From: Francisella persica ATCC VR-331 | GTDB taxonomy: Bacteria; Pseudomonadota; Gammaproteobacteria; Francisellales; Francisellaceae | Length of the DNA: 64,000 nt | NCBI RefSeq assembly: GCF_001653955.1 | Contig: NZ_CP013022.1 | Location: 62,001 to 126,000 of the forward strand | Reading direction: 5' to 3' | Shown here: positions 51,810 through 61,940 of the stretch, in pieces | Layout of the letters: each line of letters opens with the position of its first letter | How positions within the stretch are numbered: the first letter of the stretch is position 1 | Notes under the pieces: model-generated | The model's input: only the letters and a program-made list of their open reading frames with translations | What the model was told of the DNA's origin: nothing | The model's database searches: none | Made by a program: the position numbers and the translations under genes

Positions 51810-51901
51810 TGGCGGAGAGGAAGAGATTCGAACTCTCGATAGGGTTTAATGCCTATACTCCCTTAGCAGGGGAGCGCCTTCAGCCACTCGGCCACCTCTC
51901 C
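51810..51901 (-). tRNA. tRNA-Ser (GCT)
   Basis: 92 bases with the long variable arm of class II tRNAs, GGAGAGGTGGCC start, anticodon GCT, GATTCGAACTC T-loop. The CCA is not encoded in full: the 3' end reads ...CGCCA. Confidence 0.93.
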
Positions 51902-52081
51902 TAAACTAGGCAAAGTACCATTGTAATATAATATAGGTAAAGTGTCAAGAGAACATTACCCTATTTATTTCATTATGTCTGCAATTTTATTAGTATTAAT
52001 ACTTAATTTAGCTAAACAAAATAGTCAAAAAACTTTATAATATCAAAATCACATAACTTTAGATTATATTAAGTAACTCAA

Positions 52082-53737
52082 ATGCGAAAGATACTCGTTA
52101 CTAGTGCTCTGCCATACGCTAATGGCGACTTACATTTAGGCCATATACTCGGCTATATACAATCGGACATCTGGGTTAGATTTCAAAAACTACAGGGGAA
52201 TCAATGTATTTTTGTTTGTGGTAGTGACACTCATGGTACACCAATAATGCTCAAAGCTAAAAATCTTGGCATTACTCCAGAAGAACTAGTTGCAAAATAC
52301 TCTAATAATCACCAACAAGATTTTACTGATTTTGAAATTAATTTCGATAACTATCACTCTACTCATAACGTTTTAAATAAAGAGATTATAGAAGATATAT
52401 ATAATAAGCTTAACAATAAAAATCTTATCTCAAAAAAAACAATAGCTCAAGCTTATGACCCTGAAGCAAAGATGTTTTTGCCAGATAGATTTGTCAAGGG
52501 GACTTGTCCAAAATGTAAAGCTGAAGATCAGTATGGTGATAGCTGTGAAGTCTGCAGTGCAACTTATGATCCTACAGAGCTTATTGATCCAAGATCTGTA
52601 ATTTCTGGTCAAGCTCCGATACAAAAAAACTCTGAACATTACTTCTTTGATTTACCAGCTCTAGAAAAAGATATAAAAAATTGGATAGACTCTAATACTT
52701 TACTACAACCTGAAGTAGCGAATAAATTAGCTGAATGGTTCGAACATAATTTACAAAGCTGGGATATATCACGCGATGCTCCATACTTTGGTTTTGCAAT
52801 ACCTAATACTAATGAGCAAAAATTTTTCTATGTCTGGTTAGACGCTCCTATGGGTTATATTGCAAGCTTTAGAGATTATTGTAATAACAACAATGTTGAT
52901 TTTGATCAATTTTGGGGTGATAACAATAATAGTGAACTTTATCATTTTATTGGTAAAGATATAATCTATTTCCATGCGCTATTTTGGCCATCTATTTTGG
53001 CTTCTACAGGGTATAAAACGCCTACTAGTGTGTTTGCAAATGGTTTTCTAACCATTAATGGTAAAAAAATGTCTAAATCACGTGGCACATTTATTAAAGC
53101 TAGAACTTACCTAAATAATTTAGAACCAAGTTACCTTAGATATTACTTTGCATCTAGACTAACATCTCGTATAGATGATATAGATTTAAACTTAGAAGAG
53201 TTTGTTGCAAAATCAAATTCTGATATTATTGGCAAGGTAGTCAATATTGCTAGTCGCTGCGCAGGTTTTATATATAAGAAATTTGATGGCATTCTATCAG
53301 ATGAAATTTTTGACAAAGAGTTAGAACATGAATTTGCCAAAAATCATGACACCATTACACAAGCTTTTGAAAAAAGAGAATTTGCAACTGCAGTAAGAAT
53401 GATAATGTCACTTGCTGACAAGGCAAATCATTTTATTGATTACCATAAACCATGGCAATTAGCAAAAGAACAAAATCAAGAACAAAAGGTACATCAAGTT
53501 TGCTCACAAGGCATAAATATGTTTAAGGTTTTAGCTGCCTACCTTAAACCTATCATCCCTACTATTGTTGCTAATGCAGAAATTTTTTTAAATACGGAAT
53601 TAACAAATTGGAGTGATGCATCAAAGTTTTTAATAAATCATAAAATAAATAAATTTAAGCCTCTTGCAATTCGTGTAGAAAAAGAAAAAGTCTATAAAAT
53701 TTTAGAGGAAACAGAGAAAATGCTAAAAAAACAGTAA
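52082..53737 (+). CDS. metG: Methionyl-tRNA synthetase (catalytic part only)
   Basis: Charges tRNA-Met. 551 residues: HLGH (HIGH motif) at 18-21, zinc knuckles with CPKC and CEVC (~142-160), the KMSKS loop at ~329-333, then the anticodon-binding helical domain to the end. E. coli MetG is 677 residues because of a C-terminal OB-fold (tRNA-binding/dimerisation) domain; here an early stop removes it, and the coding remains of that domain continue downstream in decayed form (53738-54101). The enzyme is therefore a monomer-like short MetG, which is known to work in other bacteria. The start at 52082 is the only sensible one. Confidence 0.95.
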   Translation: MRKILVTSALPYANGDLHLGHILGYIQSDIWVRFQKLQGNQCIFVCGSDTHGTPIMLKAKNLGITPEELVAKYSNNHQQDFTDFEINFDNYHSTHNVLNKEIIEDIYNKLNNKNLISKKTIAQAYDPEAKMFLPDRFVKGTCPKCKAEDQYGDSCEVCSATYDPTELIDPRSVISGQAPIQKNSEHYFFDLPALEKDIKNWIDSNTLLQPEVANKLAEWFEHNLQSWDISRDAPYFGFAIPNTNEQKFFYVWLDAPMGYIASFRDYCNNNNVDFDQFWGDNNNSELYHFIGKDIIYFHALFWPSILASTGYKTPTSVFANGFLTINGKKMSKSRGTFIKARTYLNNLEPSYLRYYFASRLTSRIDDIDLNLEEFVAKSNSDIIGKVVNIASRCAGFIYKKFDGILSDEIFDKELEHEFAKNHDTITQAFEKREFATAVRMIMSLADKANHFIDYHKPWQLAKEQNQEQKVHQVCSQGINMFKVLAAYLKPIIPTIVANAEIFLNTELTNWSDASKFLINHKINKFKPLAIRVEKEKVYKILEETEKMLKKQ

Positions 53738-54101
53738 ATTCCACAATAAAAACAAACTCATAAACCAGATATCGCTGCAGAATGTAGTTTTGATAATCTT
53801 ATGAAAGTAGATTTACGCATTGTAAATGTAGTTGAAGCGACAGATGTTGAAGGAGCAAGCAGATAAACTACTTAGGCTAATATTTGGGACCTATGTGGTG
53901 TTACAAAACAAATTTTCGCTGGTATAAAGTCTGCTTACAAACCTGAAGATTAAATTGGCAAGCACACTGTAATGGTAGCTAACCTAGTGCCTAGAAAGAT
54001 GAAGTTTGGTATCTCTGAAGGAATGGTTTTAGCCGCAGGTGATGGTAAAGGTATATATACTTAAACCTCATCTGGTGCTCAAGCAGGTATGCGTGTAAAG
54101 T
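53738..54101 (+). pseudogene. Decayed C-terminal tRNA-binding domain of MetG
   Basis: In frame with metG after its stop, the sequence reads [32 protein letters not shown], stops, ANIWDLCGVTKQIFAGIKSAY, stop, [35 protein letters not shown], stop, SSGAQAGMRVK. That is the standard MetG C-terminal OB-fold (LRVGKI..., [39 protein letters not shown]). Stops at about 53737, 53867, 53875, 53955 and 54064 show it is no longer made. Confidence 0.85.
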
Positions 54102-54114
54102 AAGACAATTACTA

Positions 54115-55250
54115 AAAAACTTACTACAATATATCGATAATTTTATTGCTATTCTTTCTAGCATTATTAAACTATCTTGATCGCTTTATCTGAATATCTC
54201 TAATACTGAGATTGCAGTAGCATTTAACTATTAGTTCTATTGAAATTGATATATTACTTTCAGCGTTTATGTGGTCATATGCTTTAGCTATCCTACCAGC
54301 TGGATACCTAGTCGGCCTGGTTGGTATAAATAAAGTGATGTTAATAAGTATGATTACATGGTCATTAGCATGTGTGCTTGTTGACTTGTTAGTAAGTTTA
54401 TATTCAATTCTCATTTAAAGGCTATTATTAGATGTTGCTGAGGCACCTTTTTTATAGTTGCTACTAAAATGATTCAAAACTACACTTCCCAACTCTTCAC
54501 AACGCTAGCTTATATCATCTATAGTAGCACTTGATCTGAGGATGGCTAATATTCTAGTCCTATATTAGTAAGGGCGCGGAATGTTTATTAACTTGGAACG
54601 ATTGGCTTGTTTGTTGCCGTTATATAGTGGTTTATATATAAAAACAACGTATAGAAACAAACATAATTTATAGAATAATCCAAAAAGTATCAATAACAAA
54701 TACCCTTTTTTTAAAAAAAATAATCCTTTTATGTATTGGCAATCTTCGTTCTTCTTATGCTTACTTGCTATTTCTGACTTGGCTACCTTTTTATTTCATA
54801 AAGTTAAAATAAGCTTATCCGAAATGAGTATAGCCACCTTAGTATCATTTATCTCTACTCTATCATTGCTTCAGTAATGATTGGTGGTATAATTTCAGAC
54901 TTAATGGATTTAAAAAAGATTTTCTACAATTACCTCACGCTTAACTCCGATCATAATAGGTTGTCTCATAGCTTCTGTATCAATATTAGCAATACCTTTT
55001 ATGATAATATTTTTCATAATTGTATGTGTAATTGGCATTACTATTTTCTGTCTTGGATTAAGAATTTCACCAACATGGGCTCTTGTGACAAATATCTCAC
55101 CTCCACAGCTTTAGGCACCATTGATGGTGCTCAAAATTTTGCCAATTTTATAGGTGATGGCTTAGTTCCATTAATCACTGGAGTCACTCTTGATGTCATA
55201 AATAATAATTTTCTTATAGTATTTGTTTTTAGAATAAAATATATTCCTTT
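54115..55250 (+). pseudogene. Decayed MFS transporter (ACS-like)
   Basis: FLALLNYLDRF near 54155 is the first-helix motif of MFS anion:cation symporters. Then MWSYALAILPAGYLVG (~54270-54310), MITWSLACVLVG-like (~54350), and LLLDVAEAPFFIVATKMIQNYT (~54425-54490), which fits 'RxLLGxxEAPxFPAxxKxxxxWF'. Later AISDLATFLFH and IGGIISDLMD (~54860-54910) lead to ALGTIDGAQNFANFIGDGLVPLITGVTLD (~55107-55195). Stops and frameshifts throughout; the open run at 54877 is only its C-terminal remnant. The substrate was probably an organic anion (inference). Confidence 0.75.
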
Positions 55251-55257
55251 TAAAAAC

Positions 55258-55873
55258 CTAAAGATCTATTTCACCAGCTCCCTGTCTTAGAATTTGATAT
55301 GGTAATTCTAATAACTCTACAACAGTTGTTGGCTCATAGCCACAGTAGTCTGATTCAACTACAGCATCTAGATAATTCATTATTTGATTATCAACCTCAG
55401 CACAGTCTGTGACAACATACTGATAACCAGGTATTATAAAGCTACTGATAACTAACGGTTCACCAATTTCTGCAGATATTGCTTTTGGTACATAATGCTC
55501 ACTAAATCTAATACCAACCGTATTTTTAGATTTAGTAACTAGTAATGATGATACCTTTTTTTGTCGCATTTAAAATAAAAGTATGTGGACCAGGTGTATA
55601 CCTTTTTAATAATCTATAGGTATTATTATCAACTTTTGCATATTCTGATATCTCAGATAAATCTTTACAACAAAGCGTAAAGTTATGACTACTATCCAAA
55701 TTTCTTATTTTGATAATTTTGTCTATACCGTTCTTTGATTTCATCCGACAAGCTAAAGCATACCCTGAATCAGTTGGTATAGCTATAACACCATCATTAT
55801 CTAAAATATTAGCAAGCTCTTTTAGTTTAGAAAGATTATTACCATAACTATATAATTCGATTAACCTCTTCAT
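55258..55873 (-). pseudogene. yciO: YciO family protein (Sua5/YrdC fold), frameshifted
   Basis: Two overlapping frames together give a ~205-residue YciO: the first (55532-55873) holds the KxR..SxN-type nucleotide site (IAIPTDSGYALACRM, IKIRNLDSSHNFTLCC) and ends GPHTFILNATKK; the second (55258-55569) resumes with KVSSLLVTKSKNTVGIRFSEHYV and continues to the end. The break is at a run of seven A (T in plus orientation, 55556-55562): six would restore the frame. So this is one gene with a +1-type lesion in a homopolymer. It could be a sequencing slip, a phase-variable site or a real mutation; everything else is intact. Confidence 0.8.
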
Positions 55874-55938
55874 AATTTCTACAACAACCGTTATACTTAC
55901 TAAAATCAGTATACAAATACTTAGTATTTAATATCAAA

Positions 55939-56469
55939 ATGAATAAAGTAATTAATGATTTGCTTCCTGCAATTGTATTTTTTGGTGTTTATAAGATATA
56001 TGATATTTTTTTTGCGACAGCAGCACTAATCATAGTAACACTAGCACAAGTTATTTGGGAATGTATAGCTCACAGAAAAGTTGCTAAAACACAAATTTTT
56101 ATAGCCATTTTAGTCGCAATTTTTGGTAGTGCTACCTTATATTTCCATAATGAAGAATTCATAAAATGGAAAGTAAGTATAATTAACTGGTTAATGGGTA
56201 TTGGTCTAATAATTACTACTTATACAATGAAAGAAACACCTATGCAAAAAATTCTCAAAGATACCATTGATCTAAAACAACACAAATGGAAAGAAATCAA
56301 TAATATGTGGGGAGCTTACTTTACCATTCTAGGTACACTTAATCTATTTGTAGCATATTTTTTCTCTACATATATTTGGATGAATTTTAAACTTTTTGGT
56401 CTTTTAGGCATAACTTTTGTATTTCTGATAATACAATCGATCTATCTATCAAAACATATTAAAAGATAA
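55939..56469 (+). CDS. yciB: Intracellular septation-type membrane protein YciB (IspZ)
   Basis: A 176-residue inner-membrane protein with about five membrane segments (DLLPAIVFFGVYKIYDIFFATAA, FIAILVAIFGSATLYF, INWLMGIGLIITTY, YFTILGTLNLFVAYFF, LLGITFVFLIIQSIY). Blocks KWKVSIINWLMG and W(K/R)EINNMWGAYF match the IspZ/YciB family (~179). In E. coli it supports envelope integrity and links to septation. It diverges from yciO. Confidence 0.88.
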   Translation: MNKVINDLLPAIVFFGVYKIYDIFFATAALIIVTLAQVIWECIAHRKVAKTQIFIAILVAIFGSATLYFHNEEFIKWKVSIINWLMGIGLIITTYTMKETPMQKILKDTIDLKQHKWKEINNMWGAYFTILGTLNLFVAYFFSTYIWMNFKLFGLLGITFVFLIIQSIYLSKHIKR

Positions 56470-56541
56470 TTTTAACATTTAGTTTGCAAAGCAATATTTC
56501 ATAAATGTATAATTAGTGCACGACAGCTACAGAAGCAAAAG

Positions 56542-56811
56542 ATGAGCGAAGAAACTCTAAATATTGATACAACCCCTTTAGTAAAAAATAAAGCCTACTC
56601 ATATAAAAACATATTACGCTGTATTTGTTTAGTAATTATCCTTGCGATATTTTGTATTAGTGAGCTTGCGATACTATCAGCTATTTTTATAATATTCACT
56701 ATTTCTTATGTTATTATCGCAAGCTTTGGAGCTATATATCTATCAGCACTAGGTATTAAAAATTTATCGAAGTACTATCAAGAAAAAAATAAAAATATCA
56801 GCAACAACTAA
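56542..56811 (+). CDS. Small membrane protein of unknown function
   Basis: An 89-residue protein: polar N-terminal 22 residues, then two hydrophobic segments (ILRCICLVIILAIFCISELAILSAIF and FTISYVIIASFGAIYLSALG), then a short basic tail (YYQEKNKNISNN). It has a ggag-poor ribosome site (agaagcaaaag) 7 bases before ATG. It follows yciB by 72 bases and converges on glk, ending 1 base apart. No family recognised. Confidence 0.55.
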   Translation: MSEETLNIDTTPLVKNKAYSYKNILRCICLVIILAIFCISELAILSAIFIIFTISYVIIASFGAIYLSALGIKNLSKYYQEKNKNISNN

Positions 56812-56812
56812 A

Positions 56813-57829
56813 TTACTTTACTAACCCAGCTGCATAAGTACGTGCACCTATTAAACCGACATCAGTATTCACAATTATATGCACTGGAAAGTCTTTCATC
56901 ACGTTTGACATTCTACCTTTGTCTCTAAACTTCTCTAAGAATTTACTCTCTTTTATTTGTTTGATAAGTCTTGGCGCAATACCTCCGGCGATGTAAAGAC
57001 CTCTAAAAGGTAAACTTGTAAGTGCTAAATTACCAGCAACTGAACCATATATACTTAAGAATATATCTATCGTTCTCAATGCTGATGGTTCTCTATGTTC
57101 AATAGCATACTTAACAATTACTGCTGCCTTATCAGAATCTGAAACACTAAATAGCGCTCTACGTAACTCCATACATTCAGGTTGATCATATAAAGGATGA
57201 CGCACTACATACTTATAGATATTATAAATACCATAGCCACTACAGAATCTCTCTGGAGAGATACGATGAAAAGTCTTACGCATAAACTTAAATAACTCAA
57301 CTTGCTCATCATCAACAGGTGAGAAATCAACATGTCCTCCCTCTGTTTTGTAAACTCTTGGTTTATCGTATTTATCATAGCTGACCAAACACATTCCTAA
57401 ACCTGTACCAGCACCAACTACAGCACATAAGTTGTCATCATCTTTTTTACCTTGTTGGAGTGTGATGATATCTTTTTCTCTATCGAGAGATTCTATACCA
57501 TAACCAATCGCTTCAAAGTCATTGATTACTTTAACCTTAGTTTTGTCTATACCAAGACCTTCTGATATATATTGCTCAGAAACCATCCATGGTAGATTAG
57601 TTACCTCAACCTCACTGTTAGAGACAAAACCAGCTACAGCTAGACAAACAGAATCTATCTGATCTACCAAGTCTACCTCAGATAAAAACTTATTGATGAT
57701 ATCAGATAAACAATTGAAATTCGCTCCTTTATATTTTCTTATTGCTATACTTTGTGTCACACCACTCTCTAAAAGAGAAACTTCTAATCTAGTGTTAGTC
57801 CCACCGATATCTCCAGATAATATATACAT
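56813..57829 (-). CDS. glk: Glucokinase
   Basis: A 338-residue ROK-distinct bacterial glucokinase phosphorylating glucose with ATP. MYILSGDIGGTNTRLEVSL is the ATP-binding phosphate-1 site; VINDFEAIGYGI (~100) holds the catalytic aspartate of this family; VVGAGTGLGMCLV (~137) and LYIAGGIAPRLI (~282) are the further ATP and adenosine contacts. Length close to E. coli Glk (321). It faces ubiE across 92 bases. Confidence 0.93.
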   Translation of the reverse strand: MYILSGDIGGTNTRLEVSLLESGVTQSIAIRKYKGANFNCLSDIINKFLSEVDLVDQIDSVCLAVAGFVSNSEVEVTNLPWMVSEQYISEGLGIDKTKVKVINDFEAIGYGIESLDREKDIITLQQGKKDDDNLCAVVGAGTGLGMCLVSYDKYDKPRVYKTEGGHVDFSPVDDEQVELFKFMRKTFHRISPERFCSGYGIYNIYKYVVRHPLYDQPECMELRRALFSVSDSDKAAVIVKYAIEHREPSALRTIDIFLSIYGSVAGNLALTSLPFRGLYIAGGIAPRLIKQIKESKFLEKFRDKGRMSNVMKDFPVHIIVNTDVGLIGARTYAAGLVK

Positions 57830-57921
57830 CGTTATACTCCCTATTTAATGGTATCTTGCCGATACAAATAATTGATATTCTGCTATAATGAAATAATACT
57901 CAATATTACAATCTAGTTTAG

Positions 57922-58674
57922 ATGCCTAAAGGAAATAAAACAACAGATTTTGGCTTTACACAAGTGCCTTGGGAAGAAAAACAAAAAAAGGTAGCTAGAG
58001 TATTCCATTCAGTAGCGGCTAAATACGACTTGATGAATGACCTAATGTCATTTGGAATTCATCGCATCTGGAAAAAACAAACTATTGCTAAATCTGCTAT
58101 TCGTAAGGGTGATAATGTCTTAGATCTTGCTGGTGGTACTGGTGATTTAGCATATAAATTTTGTCAAATGGTTGGCTCACAAGGTAAAGTAATCTTGAGT
58201 GACATTAACTCTTCAATGCTTGAAGTAGGTAAAGAAAAGCTAACTAACAAGGGTTGTGTTGGCAATATTGAATATGTCCAAGCCAACGCTGAATGCCTAC
58301 CTTTCTCTGATAATTATTTTGATTGTATTACAATATCATTTGGGCTTAGAAATGTTACAGATAAAGATAAAGCCCTAGCATCAATGTGCCGCGTTCTAAA
58401 ACCTGGTGGGCGCTTACTTGTACTAGAATTCTCTAAGCCTATCATATCTTTGCTTTCTAAAGTTTATGATGAATACTCTTTCAAAGCTTTACCTTTTTTA
58501 GGTAAAATTATTACTAAAGATGCAGAAAGCTACAAATACCTAGCTGAGTCAATTCGTAAGCATCCTGATCAACAAACACTAAAACAGATGATGTATGATG
58601 CTGGATTTGATAATGTCGAATATCAAAACATGACTGGTGGTATTGTAGCACTACATATTGGATATAAATATTAA
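57922..58674 (+). CDS. ubiE: Ubiquinone/menaquinone methyltransferase UbiE
   Basis: A 250-residue class I AdoMet methyltransferase for the C-methylation step in ubiquinone biosynthesis. The family start [23 protein letters not shown] (~10-33) and [15 protein letters not shown] (~38-52) are typical; motif [13 protein letters not shown] is at 66-77, and [18 protein letters not shown] is the UbiE/COQ5 signature. It begins the ubiE-ubiJ-ubiB cluster; the following ubiJ starts 1 base after its stop. Confidence 0.96.
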   Translation: MPKGNKTTDFGFTQVPWEEKQKKVARVFHSVAAKYDLMNDLMSFGIHRIWKKQTIAKSAIRKGDNVLDLAGGTGDLAYKFCQMVGSQGKVILSDINSSMLEVGKEKLTNKGCVGNIEYVQANAECLPFSDNYFDCITISFGLRNVTDKDKALASMCRVLKPGGRLLVLEFSKPIISLLSKVYDEYSFKALPFLGKIITKDAESYKYLAESIRKHPDQQTLKQMMYDAGFDNVEYQNMTGGIVALHIGYKY

Positions 58675-58675
58675 A

Positions 58676-59263
58676 ATGCTAAAACTAGTAAATATAGCCT
58701 TAAGTCTTCTGCCTAAACTTGATCCTCAGGCAAGTGCTCTGCTATTACCTATAAATGGTAAAACTTTAAGTGTCAATATCGTTGATATTGATTTAATGAT
58801 TACGCTTAAAGTAGAAGATTCTAAAATACATGCTAACAACGAGCCTACCAAAAACATTTTAAAAGGTAACTTAGCTTATATTTTAGAACTTATTTTCAAT
58901 AAAAATCTACAAGAGTTAATAATAGCTGAAAAACTTGATTATCAAGGTAGCCTAAAAGATCTTAATGCTTTTAATAATTTTTTGAATGCTGTTGATATTG
59001 ATTTAGTTTATAAAATATCTGAACTTATCAGTCCTGAATTTGCTGGAATTGTTGCCAAACCTTTTCAAAAAGTAAAACAATACTTTAAAACCTCACTACA
59101 AGAGACTATTGTCGATATCAAAGACTTCCTAACAGAAGAGAAAAAAACTCTGATATCTCAAAATGAGATTAATATCTTTTATAGCCAAGTTCAAAAGCTA
59201 AAGCAGACCACTGATAGAATAGAGGTAAAGCTAAAATTATTACAAGGCTTAAAAAATGATTAA
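58676..59263 (+). CDS. ubiJ: Ubiquinone biosynthesis accessory factor UbiJ
   Basis: A 195-residue SCP2-domain protein: hydrophobic strands (ASALLLPINGKTLSVNIVDIDLMITL), a helix (LAYILELIFNKNLQELII) and an amphipathic C-terminal coiled coil (INIFYSQVQKLKQTTDRIEVKLKLL). It is an assembly factor for the soluble ubiquinone complex. The ATG at 58676 is chosen because the in-frame ATG at 58658 lies inside ubiE. Its stop overlaps the ubiB start by 8 bases. Confidence 0.85.
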   Translation: MLKLVNIALSLLPKLDPQASALLLPINGKTLSVNIVDIDLMITLKVEDSKIHANNEPTKNILKGNLAYILELIFNKNLQELIIAEKLDYQGSLKDLNAFNNFLNAVDIDLVYKISELISPEFAGIVAKPFQKVKQYFKTSLQETIVDIKDFLTEEKKTLISQNEINIFYSQVQKLKQTTDRIEVKLKLLQGLKND

Positions 59264-60914
59264 AAAATTTCTAAGGCTTATATACATTTTTTATATTATA
59301 AATAAATACTGTCTACTCAATGAACCAATTAAAGCGACAAAAATAAAAACTCTAAGAGTCTTATTATTTCTGAATCCATTTTACTATTCTCCAAGAATAA
59401 GTAGACTCGAGCATGGTGTGCGTATTAGAGAAGCTTTAGAAAAACTTGGACCTATTTTTATCAAATTCGGACAAGCTTTATCAGTTAGAGCTGGTTTACT
59501 ACCTCCAGATGTGATAAAAGAAGTCTCAAAACTCCAAGATAATGTCCAACCTTTTGATAATAGAATAGCTGCTGAACAAATTCAAAAAGCTGCAAAAAAA
59601 CCTATCAACGAGATTTTTAAAAGCTTTGAAAGCTCTCCATTAGCGTCTGCATCTGTAGCGCAAGTGCACGCTGCTGTATTACAGAATGATGAAAAAGTGG
59701 TAGTGAAAGTGCTGCGTCCTGGAATTGAGAAAATTCTTAAACTGGATACTTCCTTGATGCTACTATTTGCAACTTTACTTAGTAAAATCAAAAAAATACG
59801 AAGATTTAAGCCTGTAGAGATTGTCAAAGAGATAAATCAAAGTTTTTTTGATGAGCTTGATTTAGTCCGCGAAGCGGCAAATGCTTCTCAAATTCGTAGA
59901 AATTTTGAAAACTCAACCATACATTATGTTCCTAAAATATATTGGGAATATACTAGTTCTACTGTGATGGTAATGGAGAGAGTTGGTGGCATAAGAGTTT
60001 CTGATATAGAAACCCTAGATGCCTTAGGTGTCGATCGTCGTCTATTAGCACAGCGTGGTGTAGAGATTTTTTATTCACAAGTATTTGATGACTGTTTTTT
60101 CCACGCTGATATGCATCCTGGTAATATGTTTATCGATGTGTCTAATCCAACTGATCCAAAATATATTTCAATAGATTTTGGTATCGTTGGCACTCTTAAT
60201 CGTGACGATCAGCGCTACCTTGCAGGTAACTTCTCGGCTTTTTTAAAACGAGACTATCGTAAAGTTGCTGAGCTACATATAGAATCCGGATGGGTTCCAA
60301 GTGATACGCGTGTTGATGTACTTGAATCAGCAATTAGAACAGTGTGTGAGCCAATCTTCGAAAAGTCTATGAAAGAGATATCACTAGGCTATACTTTGAT
60401 GCAACTTTTTGCAGTAGCTCGTCGTTTCAATATGAACATCCAACCTCAACTTACACTGTTACAAAAAACTCTTTTTCATGTTGAGAGTCTTGGACATAAA
60501 CTTTGCCCTGAATTAAATATTTGGGAAACGTCTCGACCAATCCTAGAAAAATGGATGAAAGAGCAAATGGGTCTAAGAGGTTTCTACCATCGCTCAATGG
60601 AAAATATGCCTAGAGTTAGTGATAAACTACCAGAATTACCACGCATGGTTTTTGATATATTACAACAGGCAGAAATCAACCTAAAAAATGCTACTTCATC
60701 TGTACAAATTAATGACTTTAAAAAGCCTAAGAAAAAATATCGATTTGCTTTAAGTTGTGGAATAGCTTTGACAACCGTCGGAGCAATATATACTTTGAAT
60801 AAAGATACAACTCCACTAATTAAACTACAAAACTTTATTAGTAATCACAGTACTAGTTTTATAGTTATAGGAGTTGCATGCTTGATTTACTATAGTTTTA
60901 AAAAGGAGAAATAG
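59256..60914 (+). CDS. ubiB: Ubiquinone biosynthesis kinase-like protein UbiB
   Basis: A 552-residue ADCK/ABC1-type atypical kinase (E. coli 546). KLGPIFIKFGQALSVRAGLLPP (~68-89) is the KxGQ-type region unique to the family; ASVAQVHAAVL is the Ala-rich loop; VVVKVLRPGI holds the lysine; CFFHADMHPGNMFID (~287) and ISIDFG are the catalytic and metal sites. Two membrane segments at the C-terminus anchor it. It follows ubiJ in the same operon. Confidence 0.95.
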   Translation: MIKKFLRLIYIFYIINKYCLLNEPIKATKIKTLRVLLFLNPFYYSPRISRLEHGVRIREALEKLGPIFIKFGQALSVRAGLLPPDVIKEVSKLQDNVQPFDNRIAAEQIQKAAKKPINEIFKSFESSPLASASVAQVHAAVLQNDEKVVVKVLRPGIEKILKLDTSLMLLFATLLSKIKKIRRFKPVEIVKEINQSFFDELDLVREAANASQIRRNFENSTIHYVPKIYWEYTSSTVMVMERVGGIRVSDIETLDALGVDRRLLAQRGVEIFYSQVFDDCFFHADMHPGNMFIDVSNPTDPKYISIDFGIVGTLNRDDQRYLAGNFSAFLKRDYRKVAELHIESGWVPSDTRVDVLESAIRTVCEPIFEKSMKEISLGYTLMQLFAVARRFNMNIQPQLTLLQKTLFHVESLGHKLCPELNIWETSRPILEKWMKEQMGLRGFYHRSMENMPRVSDKLPELPRMVFDILQQAEINLKNATSSVQINDFKKPKKKYRFALSCGIALTTVGAIYTLNKDTTPLIKLQNFISNHSTSFIVIGVACLIYYSFKKEK

Positions 60915-61253
60915 GTGCTAGATTGTATTTTTTGCAAAATTATTAATGGTGAAATACCATCTAAAAAAGTTTATGAAGATAAAAACGTTTTTGCTTTTCA
61001 TGATATCAACCCAGCTGCTGATGTGCATGTCCTTGTTATCCCTAAAAGACACATTGCTAGCTTAAATGATCTAAACGAACAAGATCAAGAGCTTATGGGT
61101 AAATTTATGCTTAGTATTCCCAAAGTTGCTAAGCTAATGGGATTAAATGGTTTTAAGACTGTATTTAATACTGGTAAAGAAGGGGGACAGATGGTTTTTC
61201 ATATTCACGCTCATATCTTAGCAGGTAGAATTAAATCTAAACTTCCAGAATAA
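60915..61253 (+). CDS. HIT-family nucleotide hydrolase (HinT-like)
   Basis: A 112-residue purine nucleoside phosphoramidase-type protein: DCIFCKIINGEIPSKKVYEDKNVFAFHDINP start and the histidine triad MVFHIHAHILAG (HxHxHxx). It starts with GTG, right after the ubiB TAG, with ribosome site aaggag at 60904-60909 overlapping the end of ubiB. HinT cleaves adenosine phosphoramidates; the cellular role is uncertain. It ends the ubi operon. Confidence 0.92.
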   Translation: MLDCIFCKIINGEIPSKKVYEDKNVFAFHDINPAADVHVLVIPKRHIASLNDLNEQDQELMGKFMLSIPKVAKLMGLNGFKTVFNTGKEGGQMVFHIHAHILAGRIKSKLPE

Positions 61254-61940
61254 TTAATTTTAAAAAACCAAAATTCTTAAACTAGATCGCTAAACTTAGA
61301 ACTGGCGATGGAAAAGAGTTATTTGAAAAGCTATTTACATGATGTAAACCTTATGCAAAACTCATAGTTGATAAACTAATAACCACTACTACTGATAATT
61401 TTTAGTCATCTACTCTATAAATCTTTGTAATCTTTATTTGATTATTATTACAAAGCATTATTAATAAGATTTATTTATAATTAGACTATCTAAGTCTTAC
61501 TAGTGTGATTATAGTTTTTTGAATTTTACTTTTTTTGAAATAGTCTCAATAACTCATTAAGTGTAGAACTGGTAGTTCAGACATCATAAAATACAAGTAA
61601 ATTCTTTGCTTATAATTGGTTTGATTAAGCAGCATCTACATTTTTGAAATGCTGCTGTACCATACCATCATCCCACAAATGCCTAGTCAATTTGAAAAAA
61701 TCTCACCAGCTAACAAATCTTTATTAAACTTAAATCTCTGCAGCAAGAACCTAACTTCTGAAGAATTTAAGTAAATAAAAATAATTAAATCTTGAATTAA
61801 GCTCTATTTGTTGTTTTAGTTGTTGTAATAAACTCTCAAATCATTAGCAGATTACTTACATAATAGGCAGTTTTGATTAGAGAGTATTTTGATGGTTTTT
61901 GTTATAATTTTCATAATTTAATTATAAAAGAAGTTTTTAT
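61254..61940. other. Remnant-bearing gap
   Basis: Plus-strand pieces near 61275-61410 (GDGKELFEKLF, KPYAKLIVDKLITTTT after frame changes) and minus-strand pieces at about 61860-61640 (LLAGEIF, TRHLWDDGMVQQHFKNVDAA) are protein-like but unrecognised. They are probably two decayed genes. No RNA gene or repeat seen. Confidence 0.3.

Noticed and set aside
55532-55569. Programmed -1 frameshift at the A-run in yciO
   Set aside because: Frame arithmetic needs the opposite shift (one A fewer); a -1 slip meets a stop within a few codons.
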